From contig NZ_SUQN01000005.1 in assembly GCF_013337685.1 (NCBI RefSeq), positions 1 through 64,000 on the forward strand: 64,000 nucleotides of DNA, read 5' to 3'. Positions 1-9,354 of this stretch are shown here, piece after piece. The DNA is from Citrobacter gillenii (GTDB taxonomy: Bacteria > Pseudomonadota > Gammaproteobacteria > Enterobacterales > Enterobacteriaceae). A program made the translations under genes and the position numbers. Every line of letters begins with the position of its first letter. Position 1 is the first letter of the stretch. The notes beneath the pieces were generated by a model. The model was given only the letters and a program-made list of their open reading frames with translations. It was not told the DNA's origin and did not search any database.

Positions 1-55
1 AACCCCAAACCCCAAACCCCAAACCCCAAACCCCAAACCCCAAACCCCAAACCCT
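1..55. repeat. Heptanucleotide tandem repeat (AAACCCC)n, cut by window edge
   Basis: The window opens inside a perfect direct repeat of the 7-mer AAACCCC: a partial first unit, six full units and a last unit ending in T (AAACCCT). The opposite strand reads TTTGGGG, so runs of four G recur every seven bases and a G-quadruplex is possible. The full length is unknown because the array continues left. No gene overlaps it. The function is not known; iteron-like binding, a replication-slippage tract or a structural element are all possible. Confidence 0.95.
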
Positions 56-171
56 ATTTCACCGCTGGCGAGTAAGGGGCTCTATACCCGTCTATGCAGG
101 GAAAGTTATTTCTCCCACGTGATTTCCGTTCATGTATCTGCTTCCGGTTAATCGTTTCCCAGCACAACCCG

Positions 172-213
172 TCCCGCAAGGGTAAATGGCACGCATGCTG
201 CGCCCTTGCGGGA
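172..213. repeat. 11-bp perfect inverted repeat upstream of ardC
   Basis: TCCCGCAAGGG at 172-182 is repeated in inverse as CCCTTGCGGGA at 203-213, with a 20-base loop that itself contains GCATGC. It lies about 70 bp before the antirestriction gene. Leading-region antirestriction genes of conjugative elements are sometimes transcribed from folded single-stranded DNA (Frpo-type promoters); this hairpin could be such a site, or a terminator/operator. The pairing is seen directly; the role is inference. Confidence 0.6.
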
Positions 214-285
214 TGGAACGATGCCGGGAAAGCGAACCGTCAGGCGATACGAAGACGAAAATCACACCACTGACGGAGAAAAAAC

Positions 286-1230
286 ATGACTATTTCCCTT
301 TATACCCAGATAAGTGCCCCTAACACGACAGCGGCAACCAGCGTATCCTCGCTGGATCTGTCAGGCTCCTCAAAAACGAAATGTTCAACAGCCAGAACCG
401 ATATTTATCAAACTGTTACCGACAGCATAATTGCGGCGCTGGAAACCGGAGTTAAACCTTGGGTGTGTCCTTGGCTGCGAACTCCCGGTATGTCCGGTTT
501 ACCGTCCAATTACGCCACCGGTACGGCTTACAGCGGAATGAATATCATGTTGCTTTGGTGCAGCGCGTCAAAACAGGGATTCTGTGATTCACGCTGGATG
601 ACCTACAAACAGGCAAAAGCGGTGGGTGGGCAGGTGCGCAAGGGAGAGCACGGCACTACCGCGATTTTCTATACCACGCTGGAAAAGGAAAATGATAACG
701 GAGAAACTGACTATATTCCGATGCTGAAAACATTCACTGTGTTTAATGTTGAACAAATTGACGGTTTGACCCTGAGTGATGATGCCGTTTTTCCGGCAGA
801 GACCTTTGAGCCATTACCACGTGCAGAAGCACTTTTTCATAGTAGCGGTGCAACCATTATTGAAAAAGGACAGAATGCCTTTTTTACACCGTCAACCGAC
901 GAAATCCGCTTACCTGAACGGTATCTTTTTATTGATGCTGCTAATTTCTATGCAACCGGCCTGCATGAGCTCGTTCACTGGAGTGGGGCAAAAAGTCGGC
1001 TGAACCGTGAAATGAAAGGGAAATTTGGCAGCGAGGGGTATGCGTTTGAAGAGTTGATCGCTGAGCTAGGGAGCGCCTTCCTGATGGCGGATCTGGGAAT
1101 AGTTGGAGAAGTTCAACATGAAAGTTATATCGCTTCCTGGCTTAAAGCACTTAGGAACGACAAACGCTATATTTTCAAGGCCGCCAGCGCGGCATCGAAA
1201 GCACATTGCTATTTGATGGATAAAAGCTGA
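286..1230 (+). CDS. ardC: ArdC-family antirestriction protein (ssDNA-binding domain plus zincin-like domain)
   Basis: 314 aa. After a Ser/Thr-rich N-terminal stretch of about 35 residues, the ArdC N-terminal ssDNA-binding domain starts at DIYQTVTDSIIAALE and includes the conserved GTAYSGMNIMLLW segment. The C-terminal half is a zincin-like metallopeptidase domain with an HExxH motif (HELVHW, about residues 227-232). ArdC proteins of conjugative plasmids protect incoming single-stranded DNA from restriction. The start is supported by a purine-rich GGAG site seven bases upstream. It stands alone, with a hairpin upstream and a terminator-like stem downstream. The N-terminal extension before the domain is somewhat longer than I expect for the family. 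Family assignment is firm; activity is inferred. Confidence 0.9.
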   Translation: MTISLYTQISAPNTTAATSVSSLDLSGSSKTKCSTARTDIYQTVTDSIIAALETGVKPWVCPWLRTPGMSGLPSNYATGTAYSGMNIMLLWCSASKQGFCDSRWMTYKQAKAVGGQVRKGEHGTTAIFYTTLEKENDNGETDYIPMLKTFTVFNVEQIDGLTLSDDAVFPAETFEPLPRAEALFHSSGATIIEKGQNAFFTPSTDEIRLPERYLFIDAANFYATGLHELVHWSGAKSRLNREMKGKFGSEGYAFEELIAELGSAFLMADLGIVGEVQHESYIASWLKALRNDKRYIFKAASAASKAHCYLMDKS

Positions 1231-1237
1231 GTAGCAA

Positions 1238-1261
1238 AAAGCCGCAAAGGAGTGCGGCTTT
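1238..1261 (+). terminator. Terminator-like hairpin after ardC
   Basis: AAAGCCGCA pairs with TGCGGCTTT across a six-base loop, starting eight bases after the ardC stop. The T-run is only three bases, so termination may be weak. Confidence 0.55.
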
Positions 1262-1963
1262 GGCGGCTGGGGTGCTAAACCAGTAAAGGTTTAGTTATAT
1301 TGGTGAAGCAGAACGAACACCGAACAGTCATGTTCCTGTGGTGGAATTAAGACAACCCTAAGAAGATACTGGTGTACGGTTGCCCCCTTGTAAAACCCAT
1401 ATAGCCTGACGGCTTTCTCGTGCAGTGCACAACCAATTATGACGGGCGCTAAGAGCAAAAAGGGGACGCTATTACCAACTTCAGCTGTTGCAGCTTATAA
1501 AGTTCTATTTACCGCACCAGGATGAGGTCAAGCGTGACGTACTGCTTTTTTGCAGAATCGACAGGCCGAATCCCCTCTACAAGAACCGTGCCATCTGCTG
1601 GCCGAAGCGGTCAATAGTAGTGACGCGAAGCCATGGAAGAAGGATGGCATTTCTGATAAACCTCAGAGCCAAGTAGGTGGTGAGATTTTAATTAAAACAA
1701 TGTGTAAACTCTGGCAGAACCTTACGTTTGATGCCAATCAAAATAAGTACAAAATTAAAAAAACCACAAAATAAACAAGCATTTTTTCTCGGTTAACAGG
1801 TCATATAATGCTAGTTGATTTTATGTTGACAAACTCTTGATTCGATCTTGATAAGGAAATTGCATCATTTTCGCCTAAATAGTGTGAAAACGACCTCTTT
1901 ATAGATGCAGTGTTATTTCTTAAAGAGGTTAATTTAATTTTAAATTATCACGATAGGTGTAAA
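1262..1963. other. Gene-poor 700-bp stretch
   Basis: I see no convincing gene here. A 74-codon frame at 1550-1774 lacks a clear ribosome site and matches no family I recognise; it could be a gene fragment. The last 250 bases are AT-rich and may hold the promoter of the lipoprotein gene that follows. Confidence 0.4.
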
Positions 1964-2380
1964 ATGAAATTTATTAATATTCCCATGGCGTTATTCATTC
2001 CTTTTTTCTTAATGTCATGCAGCAGCAATGAACCTGAAATAATATCAAAGGTAAAATCTCTACAAATCCCTGTAATTCAGAAGAAAAATTATTCCAGAGA
2101 TAACAATCAGATATCATTGAATTATTTTCACTCTAAAAATATATCTGATATAAGTAACCTAACCACCTTCTTAAAAAAAAGTTATGTTATTGGCAGTGAC
2201 TCAAGAGACATTTTTGATGGGCATAGTCAGACACATCAAGCATATATAGCGCTGACAAATCTTGAGCAGGCTGGAATGGTCAATGAGACATATTATAATG
2301 ATAATAACATTCAAGGTATTACGGCATTAAATGGGGTGTTAAGTCAGATAGAAAAAGAAATAAAATCACAATCAAACTAA
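1964..2380 (+). CDS. Predicted lipoprotein of unknown function
   Basis: 138 aa from the ATG at 1964. The N-terminus is a lipoprotein signal: Lys near the start, a hydrophobic core, then the lipobox LMSC with Cys at residue 19. An upstream in-frame ATG at 1910 would place 18 extra residues before the signal, so 1964 is preferred. The mature part is rich in Asn, Ser and Ile with low GC relative to its neighbours, a sign of foreign origin. I do not recognise a domain with confidence; exclusion-type lipoproteins of mobile elements are similar in size and layout, but that is only a possibility. The gene stands alone, facing the stop of the convergent RND pump gene. Confidence 0.6.
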   Translation: MKFINIPMALFIPFFLMSCSSNEPEIISKVKSLQIPVIQKKNYSRDNNQISLNYFHSKNISDISNLTTFLKKSYVIGSDSRDIFDGHSQTHQAYIALTNLEQAGMVNETYYNDNNIQGITALNGVLSQIEKEIKSQSN

Positions 2381-2601
2381 TTCGTCATACTTAATGGAAT
2401 TATATCTAACAGCATAGCACTACCATTTAAGTTGACATCATTCAAAGTTTGGTGGTAATGCTATGACTTAAAAATCAGACATTACTCTCCTTACAACGAC
2501 ACCCTCTGGCCCTGAAAATGCATCGCTCGTAATCTTTTCATCATCTTGATTTGGCTCCGGATGGCCTTGATGCCATGGCATGTTCCGGAGCCAGAGTCGT
2601 A

Positions 2602-5600
2602 TTACTGCTCTTTCTGTTGCCCTCTGCGCTCATGTTCAAGCAGGTAGCTCAGTAATGCCGGAAGCAGAGTAAGGGTAAAGAACGTTGCAGCAACCAGTCC
2701 GCCGATGATGGCGAACGCCATAGGCCCCCAGAAAACCTGTCTCGCGATAGGGATCATGCCAAAAATTGCCGCGCAGGCTGTAAGCATAATCGGTCTTGCC
2801 CGATGCAGTGCGGCATTACGAATGGAATCGGTATTGCTCAGTCCTGCCTTAAGGTTCTCATCGACTTCTGCAATCAGGATGATGGCATTACGTATGATCA
2901 TACCGCTCAGCGCAATGACGCCCAGTAAGGCCACAAATCCTAATGGCGTTGCCGTTGGCAAAAGAGCACCCACGACACCGATAAAACCGAACGGAGCCAT
3001 GAGTGTGGCGAGAACGACGCGTGAGTAACTCTGCAGCTGTACCATCATCACACCAAGCATGATGATTACTGTGACAGGAAGAACCGACATCAGTGAATCA
3101 TTACCTTTGTCTGACTCTTCGGACGCACCGCTGACTGCAACGGTATAACCCGCAGGAAGTTTTTGTCTGAATTGCTCTATTGCAGGTGTCAGGTCGTTGA
3201 CCACACTATCGACATTCTGCCCGCTATTCACATCCCCCTGCACGGTAACAGAAGCTTCGCGATCACGTCGTTGGATCATAGGATTTTTAAGATCCCAGGT
3301 GAAAGAGGCTACCTGTGACAGTGGTATCTTCGCCCCGTTACCAGTGGTGATCAGCGTCCCTTCCAGGCCGGATAAATTTTTACGATCCATCTCACTTCCC
3401 TGTAGCACAACGTCCGTACGGTGATTCTGTTCTCGAAGTTCGGTCACCGATAATCCGCTATAAAACATATTCAGAACATTAGATATTTGCTCTGTCGTCA
3501 GGCCAGCCATACTTGCAGAAGCCTGATTGACATTCACTGCAACCGAACGCTGGGGATCTCCCGCAGTCAAATTCAGCCCGGTTACACGCGGATCCTTAGC
3601 CATCATTGCTGATAGCTGGCGTGCATAAAGACGAGTCTGGTTGAAGTCAGGGCCGCTGACCCTGTATTTCAACGGCCATCCTACCGGCGGCCCCAGTTCC
3701 AGGGGCGAGATGCGCGTCACTATATCGCTGAACCTGTCACGCAGGATCGCCGATAATTTTGTCTGCAGGGCGTTACGGGATTCCAGGTCATTTGCCACGA
3801 CAACTAACTGGGCAATATTCTCGGCATCTGACATAAGATCCATAGGAAGATAAAAACGGACTGCTCCAGTGCCTATATAGCTGGAATATTGTTTCACACC
3901 TTCTTCTTTGTTGAGGATTTCCTCAAGACGGTGAGTTTCCCTTTCCGTTAGCTGCTGTGTGCTGTTCTCGGGTAATGTCAGACTAATCAGAAGTTCCGGA
4001 CGGTCAGATGCCGGGAAGAATTCGCTTTTCAGCCACTGGCTACTCCAGACAGATAATCCCAGTAATGCAATTGACGAGAGTGTGACGGCCATACGGTGTT
4101 TAAGCGTGAGTTCGATGAGTGACTCGTAGGCGCGTGATAAACGTCCCTTGCTTTCATCATGAGGACGAATCTTTGCACCGGAAAGGAGCCAGACACCACT
4201 CAGCGGCGAGAAAAGGACTGCTACAACCCATGAGCTGATCAGCGAGATAAAGATCACCGCGAACAGGGAGTAGCAGTATTCTCCTGCCATCGACTTTGCG
4301 AACCCGACCGGGATAAAACCGGCAATCATCACCAGTGTTCCGGTGAGCATTGGAAATGCCGTTTTGACGAAGGCACTTGATGCTGCTTTCCGTAGAGGTT
4401 CCCCTTTCTCAAGATGGGATATCATGGACTCTATCGTGATCATGGCATCATCTACCAGTAATCCTAGCGCGATGATCAAGGCTCCCAGAGATATACGCTG
4501 CAGACCTATTCCGGCCAGATCCATTCCTGTAAATGTAAGAGCCAGCACAATGGGAATTGCAACAGCAACGACCAGCCCTGCACGTAATCCAAGTGATACA
4601 AAGGACACAGCCAGAACGATGACAATCGCTTCCATAAGTACATGAAGAAAGCCATCAACGGCCTCATCCACAATGGCAGGCTGGTTTGCAATCTTTGTTA
4701 TATTTATGCCGTGGGGAAGATCAGATTTGATTTTTTCCAGCTGCAGATCGAGATCATGCCCAAACTGCAGCATATTCCCGCCCGGTAGCATAGCGACGGA
4801 AATACCCATCGCGGGCTGTCCATTCACATGGAACAATGGAGAGGGTGTTCCCTCCCGTGTTCTCTCTATGCTGACAATATCGGTTAGGTCAACCGTGCGA
4901 CCGCCAGCAGTCAGGCGGATATGCTTCAGGGCTTCCTCGGTCATCTGAGCCCCGGTAACATCAACGCTTACACGATCGTTCTTTGTCCGTAACGTACCTG
5001 ACGGGGTTACGGCATTGTTATGTCTGATCGCGGCAATGATGTCATCAGGTGAAATGCCCATTGATGCTATTTGGCGCGCAGAGAAACTCAGCACGACCTG
5101 TTCCGTCTGAATGCCTACCTGTATTGTTTTTCCAATGTCTTTAACGGTCCGGAGCTGACGCTGGATGTTATCGACCATGTCCCGCGTTTCGGTGAGAGTG
5201 AAACCGTCAGCAGTGATCCCAAAAATCGTGCCGTAAGTAGCATCGTATTCATCATTAACAACAGGAGGGGTGACCTGCTCAGGAAGCAGCGCAGTTATGT
5301 CCTGCATTTTCTTCCTCAACTGCTGCCAGACAGGTTTAACTTGCTCAGGCGGCGTATCATCCCGGAGGTTTAGCGTCACTTCAGTTGAACCATTTCTGGT
5401 TTGGCTTTCTACGCTGTCAAACCACGGCAGTTCCTGCACGGATTTCTCAATAGGATCAGTCACCAGACTGACCATCTCTTCCGGTGTTGCTCCGGGCCAT
5501 TGTGCGCTGATGACGGCGGTCTTAATAGTGAACGCGGGATCTTCATCGCGTGATAACGAGGTGAAAGAGAGATAGCCACCGACCATAATGATAAGCAGCA

Positions 5601-5664
5601 GGAAGCTGACTAGCTGTTGGTGTGCGATTGCCCATGAAGAGAGATTAAATTTACCGGTATTCAT
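2602..5664 (-). CDS. RND multidrug efflux pump, inner-membrane subunit (HAE1 type)
   Basis: 1020 aa, normal for AcrB-like HAE1 pumps. It has the N-terminal membrane anchor, the porter motif PGATPEEM near residues 54-61, two large periplasmic loops, and the paired Asp proton-relay residues in LLVDDAMI (about residues 402-409). The C-terminal half repeats the fold (GVIALSGMIIRNAIILI). Its ATG overlaps the adaptor stop as ATGA, so the two are translationally coupled. Pumps of this family export drugs or amphipathic compounds by proton antiport through an outer-membrane channel; that channel is encoded divergently at 6994. Substrate cannot be read from sequence. Regulation probably comes from the AdeRS-like system at 9.6-11.5 kb through the repeat array at 6811-6850. 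Confidence 0.93.
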   Translation of the reverse strand: MNTGKFNLSSWAIAHQQLVSFLLLIIMVGGYLSFTSLSRDEDPAFTIKTAVISAQWPGATPEEMVSLVTDPIEKSVQELPWFDSVESQTRNGSTEVTLNLRDDTPPEQVKPVWQQLRKKMQDITALLPEQVTPPVVNDEYDATYGTIFGITADGFTLTETRDMVDNIQRQLRTVKDIGKTIQVGIQTEQVVLSFSARQIASMGISPDDIIAAIRHNNAVTPSGTLRTKNDRVSVDVTGAQMTEEALKHIRLTAGGRTVDLTDIVSIERTREGTPSPLFHVNGQPAMGISVAMLPGGNMLQFGHDLDLQLEKIKSDLPHGINITKIANQPAIVDEAVDGFLHVLMEAIVIVLAVSFVSLGLRAGLVVAVAIPIVLALTFTGMDLAGIGLQRISLGALIIALGLLVDDAMITIESMISHLEKGEPLRKAASSAFVKTAFPMLTGTLVMIAGFIPVGFAKSMAGEYCYSLFAVIFISLISSWVVAVLFSPLSGVWLLSGAKIRPHDESKGRLSRAYESLIELTLKHRMAVTLSSIALLGLSVWSSQWLKSEFFPASDRPELLISLTLPENSTQQLTERETHRLEEILNKEEGVKQYSSYIGTGAVRFYLPMDLMSDAENIAQLVVVANDLESRNALQTKLSAILRDRFSDIVTRISPLELGPPVGWPLKYRVSGPDFNQTRLYARQLSAMMAKDPRVTGLNLTAGDPQRSVAVNVNQASASMAGLTTEQISNVLNMFYSGLSVTELREQNHRTDVVLQGSEMDRKNLSGLEGTLITTGNGAKIPLSQVASFTWDLKNPMIQRRDREASVTVQGDVNSGQNVDSVVNDLTPAIEQFRQKLPAGYTVAVSGASEESDKGNDSLMSVLPVTVIIMLGVMMVQLQSYSRVVLATLMAPFGFIGVVGALLPTATPLGFVALLGVIALSGMIIRNAIILIAEVDENLKAGLSNTDSIRNAALHRARPIMLTACAAIFGMIPIARQVFWGPMAFAIIGGLVAATFFTLTLLPALLSYLLEHERRGQQKEQ

Positions 5665-6797
5665 TTCGTCTCTCCGGATACAACTGCCACTTTTTCACCA
5701 TTTTCCAGCGTATTGGTACCCGCAGACACTACGCGTTCCCCCTGCGTCAGCCCACTGGACACCCATGCTTTATCTGAGGTATAGCGTTCGATCACAACTG
5801 ACCGTAATTCAAGATTACTGGTTCCTGGTTTAACAACAAAAACGGCAGGATGGTTGCCTGAACGAGTGAGGGATGACGCCGGTACCGGGAAATATAATTG
5901 GTCTGAGGTCTTCAGCCCGACAGTTACAGCCCGACCAAATACATTTTTAGCGTCTGTGGTTTCCAGGGTCGCCCGCACCAGGCTGGTACGTGTGATGTCA
6001 TCCAGTGTGGGGGAGATATAGCGCACATGTGCTTTAACGTCCCCCTGCTCTGTATTAACCAACACAGTATCGCCGGTATGCAGACGTGAACTTGTTTGAA
6101 CGGGAACGCTAAACTGAACCTCCGCAGTATCAGAGGCAATTTTAATGACGTCCTGGCCTGCCGTGACATTTTGACCTACAGAGGGTATATACAGGGTGAT
6201 CACACCATTAAAAGGAGACGTCAGAGAGCTGAAACCAGATTCATTTAGTGCACCAGATTTTTGTGCCTGAGCCCGGGCTTTTCGGGCCGTCAGAGTCGCC
6301 ATCGTTGCCCTGGCATCCTCGAGTTGCGCGCGCGACGCAGTGCCAATGGTATAGAGTTTTTGTATCCTCTCCAGCTCCAGCCTGCCTTTATGCTCAGCCG
6401 CCAGCGCTTCCTGATACTCCGCAAGTGTAGCCGCTATATCCTCTTTACTTTGCGAACCGGAAAGTGTGGCAACAACCTGTCCCATTTTTACTCTGCTACC
6501 CACATCTACGGGGCGGGTGGCGAGCCTGCCATCCAGACGGAACTGCAAACTCACTTCAGCCGCAGGTTCAATAATACCTGTCCATGAAGAGGCTGGCAGA
6601 GGTTGTTGCGATGCCACCCAAGTGCGGACCTGACGTGGTTGAGACGTATCGTGCATAGGTTCATCGCATCCGGCGAGGGTCATTGCCATGCAAACTAATA
6701 ATACAGCCGAGGATCGACTTAAAAACGGGTAAAGACTTTTTGAGGAGTGCTTTGGATATGCCATTACGCGGGATCTCAGTAAATTCAATATCCGCAT
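5661..6797 (-). CDS. RND efflux periplasmic adaptor (membrane fusion lipoprotein)
   Basis: Up to 378 aa; 367 aa if translation starts at the second ATG (6764), which has a weak GAG site and would put the signal peptide closer to the terminus. The lipobox LAGC precedes the mature protein, so it is lipid-anchored. The body shows adaptor architecture: first barrel-sandwich half (EVSLQFRLDGRL), a helical hairpin at about residues 130-190 rich in Ala/Glu/Lys, then the beta-barrel domain and C-terminal membrane-proximal domain. It links the RND pump, which overlaps its stop by four bases, to the outer-membrane factor encoded divergently. The start codon is the only real uncertainty. Confidence 0.9.
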   Translation of the reverse strand: MRILNLLRSRVMAYPKHSSKSLYPFLSRSSAVLLVCMAMTLAGCDEPMHDTSQPRQVRTWVASQQPLPASSWTGIIEPAAEVSLQFRLDGRLATRPVDVGSRVKMGQVVATLSGSQSKEDIAATLAEYQEALAAEHKGRLELERIQKLYTIGTASRAQLEDARATMATLTARKARAQAQKSGALNESGFSSLTSPFNGVITLYIPSVGQNVTAGQDVIKIASDTAEVQFSVPVQTSSRLHTGDTVLVNTEQGDVKAHVRYISPTLDDITRTSLVRATLETTDAKNVFGRAVTVGLKTSDQLYFPVPASSLTRSGNHPAVFVVKPGTSNLELRSVVIERYTSDKAWVSSGLTQGERVVSAGTNTLENGEKVAVVSGETK

Positions 6798-6810
6798 CTA
6801 ACCGCATAAA

Positions 6811-6850
6811 GAACAAGGAACATTTCAGGGATAATCAAGAAATGGTCAAT
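6811..6850 (-). promoter_or_regulatory. 11-bp-spaced direct-repeat array upstream of the pump operon
   Basis: Read on the minus strand, four units start exactly 11 bases apart at 6850, 6839, 6828 and 6817: ATTGACC, CTTGATT, CTGAAAT, CTTGTTC. Direct repeats one helical turn apart are typical for OmpR/PhoB-family response regulators bound as tandem dimers. The array sits just upstream of the adaptor-pump operon and points toward it. The same unit recurs at 6882, 11473 and 12468 in this locus, so I infer control by the regulator at 10.8 kb. Confidence 0.6.
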
Positions 6851-6881
6851 CCTCGCTTATTTCCCGAAAAAACAGGGGTGT

Positions 6882-6921
6882 ATTGCATCCCTCTTGTATT
6901 GCCCTTGATTGTTCATTGACA
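6882..6921 (+). promoter_or_regulatory. 11-bp-spaced direct-repeat array upstream of the outer-membrane factor
   Basis: Units start at 6882 (ATTGCAT), 6893 (CTTGTAT), 6904 (CTTGATT) and 6915 (ATTGACA), each 11 bases apart on the plus strand. The 16-mer CTTGATTGTTCATTGA at 6904-6919 recurs exactly at 12479-12494. The array is 73 bases before the outer-membrane factor start and in the opposite orientation to the array at 6811-6850, so each divergent operon has its own site. Confidence 0.65.
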
Positions 6922-6993
6922 GAGTTCGGGATAATTATCCTGGCGGGCACACCTGGAGGTCTGCAGAAAACTTAACAGGCAACAGGAGTAAAA

Positions 6994-8412
6994 ATGGTGT
7001 TTCCGGTATCAATAAAACTTCGTATGTCAGCCATTACGGTGATGACCTCTTTACTACTTTCAGGCTGCACAATGGCACCGGTATATCAGAGACCGGAAGC
7101 CCCCGTGCCATTAGCCTGGTCACATAAAGATACTTCTGTTGAAGGTATGCATACAACGGCAGCAAATGGGCCTTTTTTCACAGACAGCAAGCTGCAGCAA
7201 CTGATAAAACTGACCATCGACAATAACAAGGACCTCGAACTTTCTGCATTGAACCTGAAAAAATCAGGTGTGCAGTACGGGGTAGAAAGACTATCCTGGT
7301 TGCCAGCAGTCAGCCTGACCGCAGAAAAAACCGCAGCTCATGAGCCTGCAGGGATCTTTGATACCGTTGATACCGGTTCGGTAACGTATCATCAATACGA
7401 CGTTAAACTGGTCTCAGCTTCCTGGGAAGTGGACTTCTGGGGGCGTTTGCGAAGCCTCAGGGAAGCATCCCTCAATGAATATCTTGCTGCGGGAGCCTCA
7501 TCAAGAGCCCTGAAGATCAGCCTCATTGAGCAGGTGGTCAGTGCCTATCTGATCTATATCACCGACCAGGAAAACATCAATATTGCCCGTCAGAAGCTGG
7601 ACAATGTCCAGCAGCTCCGGCACATGCAACAGCAAGCCTTTAATGCCGGAGACATGACTAAAAATGCGGTTATGGACGCTGATAGTGCGGTAAACGACGC
7701 ACAGTCAGAACTGAACCAGACAGAGGCGCAGGCGCAACAGGATTTAAACGCGCTTCAGTTACTTGTCGGCACCCAGCTACCTGACTCTCTGCTGAAGGTG
7801 TCACTTGAGCATGATTGGGCTTTTCCGTTAATTAAAGCAGGAACGCCATCAGAGGTTCTGCTCAAACGTCCCGATATTATTGCCGCTGAATATCAGCTGA
7901 AAGCTGCCAATGCCAGTATAGGCGCGGCAAGAGCGGCATTTTTCCCGTCGATTTCTATCACCGCTGAAGGCGGATCATCCACGGCTGATATGGGTAAACT
8001 GCTTGCGGGTGGCACTGCTAACTGGAGCTTTATTCCTACGCTCAATCTTCCCATTTTCGATGGGGGTAAGAACCAGGCCAACCTCAGTCTGGCCGAGCTG
8101 AATAAGAAAATTGAGATCGTCAATTATCAGAAAGCAATACAACAGGCGTTCAGGGATGCATCTGATGCTCTTGCCGGACAGGCATCCCTGAAAAAGCAAA
8201 CCATCCAGACATCCGGTATCTTTGATACTGTCAAAGAACAATACCGAATGGCTGAAGCAACGCGGAACGCCGGTCAGATAAGCAACGCAACTCTACTGGA
8301 AAAAAACAATGAGCTGCTTGCTGTTCGTAAGCAAAATGCTAATGCTCGTCTCAAATACCTTATTCAGGGGGTGAAAGTATTTACCATCCTGGGTGGGGAT
8401 GATTCGATTTAA
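6994..8412 (+). CDS. Outer-membrane factor lipoprotein of an RND efflux system (OprM/NodT type)
   Basis: 472 aa, usual for OprM-type channels. A lipoprotein signal ends in the lipobox LLSGC (Cys about residue 25), followed by the typical MAPVYQRPEAPVP start of the family. Two internally repeated OEP domains follow, each with coiled-coil helices (LTIDNNKDLELSALNLKK; YQLKAANASIGAARAAFFPSIS). AGGAG five bases before the ATG supports the start. It forms the outer-membrane exit for the divergent adaptor-pump pair. The Mig-14 gene follows after only 28 bp and is probably co-transcribed. Confidence 0.93.
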   Translation: MVFPVSIKLRMSAITVMTSLLLSGCTMAPVYQRPEAPVPLAWSHKDTSVEGMHTTAANGPFFTDSKLQQLIKLTIDNNKDLELSALNLKKSGVQYGVERLSWLPAVSLTAEKTAAHEPAGIFDTVDTGSVTYHQYDVKLVSASWEVDFWGRLRSLREASLNEYLAAGASSRALKISLIEQVVSAYLIYITDQENINIARQKLDNVQQLRHMQQQAFNAGDMTKNAVMDADSAVNDAQSELNQTEAQAQQDLNALQLLVGTQLPDSLLKVSLEHDWAFPLIKAGTPSEVLLKRPDIIAAEYQLKAANASIGAARAAFFPSISITAEGGSSTADMGKLLAGGTANWSFIPTLNLPIFDGGKNQANLSLAELNKKIEIVNYQKAIQQAFRDASDALAGQASLKKQTIQTSGIFDTVKEQYRMAEATRNAGQISNATLLEKNNELLAVRKQNANARLKYLIQGVKVFTILGGDDSI

Positions 8413-8440
8413 CAATTAATATTTATATCAGGTTATTACC

Positions 8441-9331
8441 ATGAGTCTGAAACATTCAATATCAGGATGGAAGCCCTGTAGTTATGACGTTTACGCTGAA
8501 ACATACCAGAGATTTGGTGGCAGCGTTAATATGCATCCTGATATTGTTAAGTTCTTTATGAGGAAAGGTCAGCGAGGATTTTCATTCTGGCAATATTGTA
8601 AAAATGGTGATGTTGTCGCTGCCTATTTCATTGTTGATAATAAAGAAGTGGGTTTGAATGTATGGCGGGAGTATCCAGTATCCTTCGATGAAGTCATGCT
8701 ACCGGTATCTGCAGATCAAAAAATCTGGCTCCCTGATAAGACAAACCGTTTGTCATCACGCCACCGTGATAACATCCTTAACTCTGCATTTTTCTACAGA
8801 ACGAAGCGCAGTATATGCCGGGTTAAAACTTCATTTTCAGGTAAAACCATCAAGAAGCGAAACGGTGAATTAAGGAAGTTTATGGGCATGGGGGGGAAAT
8901 GTTATCGCCTGTCAGACATATCACCCAAAGAGATAGCCAGTTTGTATGTGCGTCTGTTCAAGTTGCGGTTTGCTGAATCTGTCCGCTGCTATGAGGAAGA
9001 GAAGATTGAAGAGCTTATATCCGCTGTACCGCATCTGATTTTCGGTAACGTATTGTTTTATGCCGATAGGCCTTGCGCTATTGATCTGGTACTCAGTGCG
9101 AACAGTGACAACATGGTGTATTTTGACGTGCCAAATGGCGGTGTTGACCCTAAATATTCAGCATTCAGCCCGGGCAGCATGCTGATGTGGGCCAATATTT
9201 CAGATGCGCGCGACTTGTGCGCTAGGCAGGATAAAGAAATGGTATTTTCAATAGGGCTTTATGAGAAAGACTGGGAATATAAATTACGGTGGGCCGATAC
9301 AGCGAAGACAGGGAAGGTTATCTGCTTTTAA
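8441..9331 (+). CDS. mig-14: Mig-14 family protein (antimicrobial-peptide resistance, GNAT-like fold)
   Basis: 296 aa, close to the Salmonella Mig-14 length. It matches that family through the full length as I recall it: an N-terminal GW(K/Q)P..Y..Y...(F/Y)GGSVNMHPD pattern, the central LPDKTNRLSS block (about residues 103-112), and the C-terminal YFDVPNG and SPGSMLMW blocks. Mig-14 of Salmonella is a PhoP-dependent inner-membrane-associated protein that aids survival of cationic antimicrobial peptides; Pseudomonas has a similar one. The fold resembles GNAT or FemAB-type acyltransferases but the reaction is unknown. It lies 28 bp after the outer-membrane factor and before a hairpin terminator, so pump channel and peptide resistance appear linked. 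Confidence 0.85.
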   Translation: MSLKHSISGWKPCSYDVYAETYQRFGGSVNMHPDIVKFFMRKGQRGFSFWQYCKNGDVVAAYFIVDNKEVGLNVWREYPVSFDEVMLPVSADQKIWLPDKTNRLSSRHRDNILNSAFFYRTKRSICRVKTSFSGKTIKKRNGELRKFMGMGGKCYRLSDISPKEIASLYVRLFKLRFAESVRCYEEEKIEELISAVPHLIFGNVLFYADRPCAIDLVLSANSDNMVYFDVPNGGVDPKYSAFSPGSMLMWANISDARDLCARQDKEMVFSIGLYEKDWEYKLRWADTAKTGKVICF

Positions 9332-9354
9332 GTATTAATAACTCATCTACTGGT

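Noticed and set aside
1..55. CRISPR-like array
   Set aside because: The units are 7 bp without spacers, so it is a simple tandem repeat.
1488..1774. Two overlapping short frames after ardC
   Set aside because: Weak starts and no family match; possibly a fragment, not called as genes.
2705..5833. Many plus-strand frames of 70-108 codons opposite the pump genes
   Set aside because: They lie antisense to clear RND and adaptor genes, lack ribosome sites and match no family.
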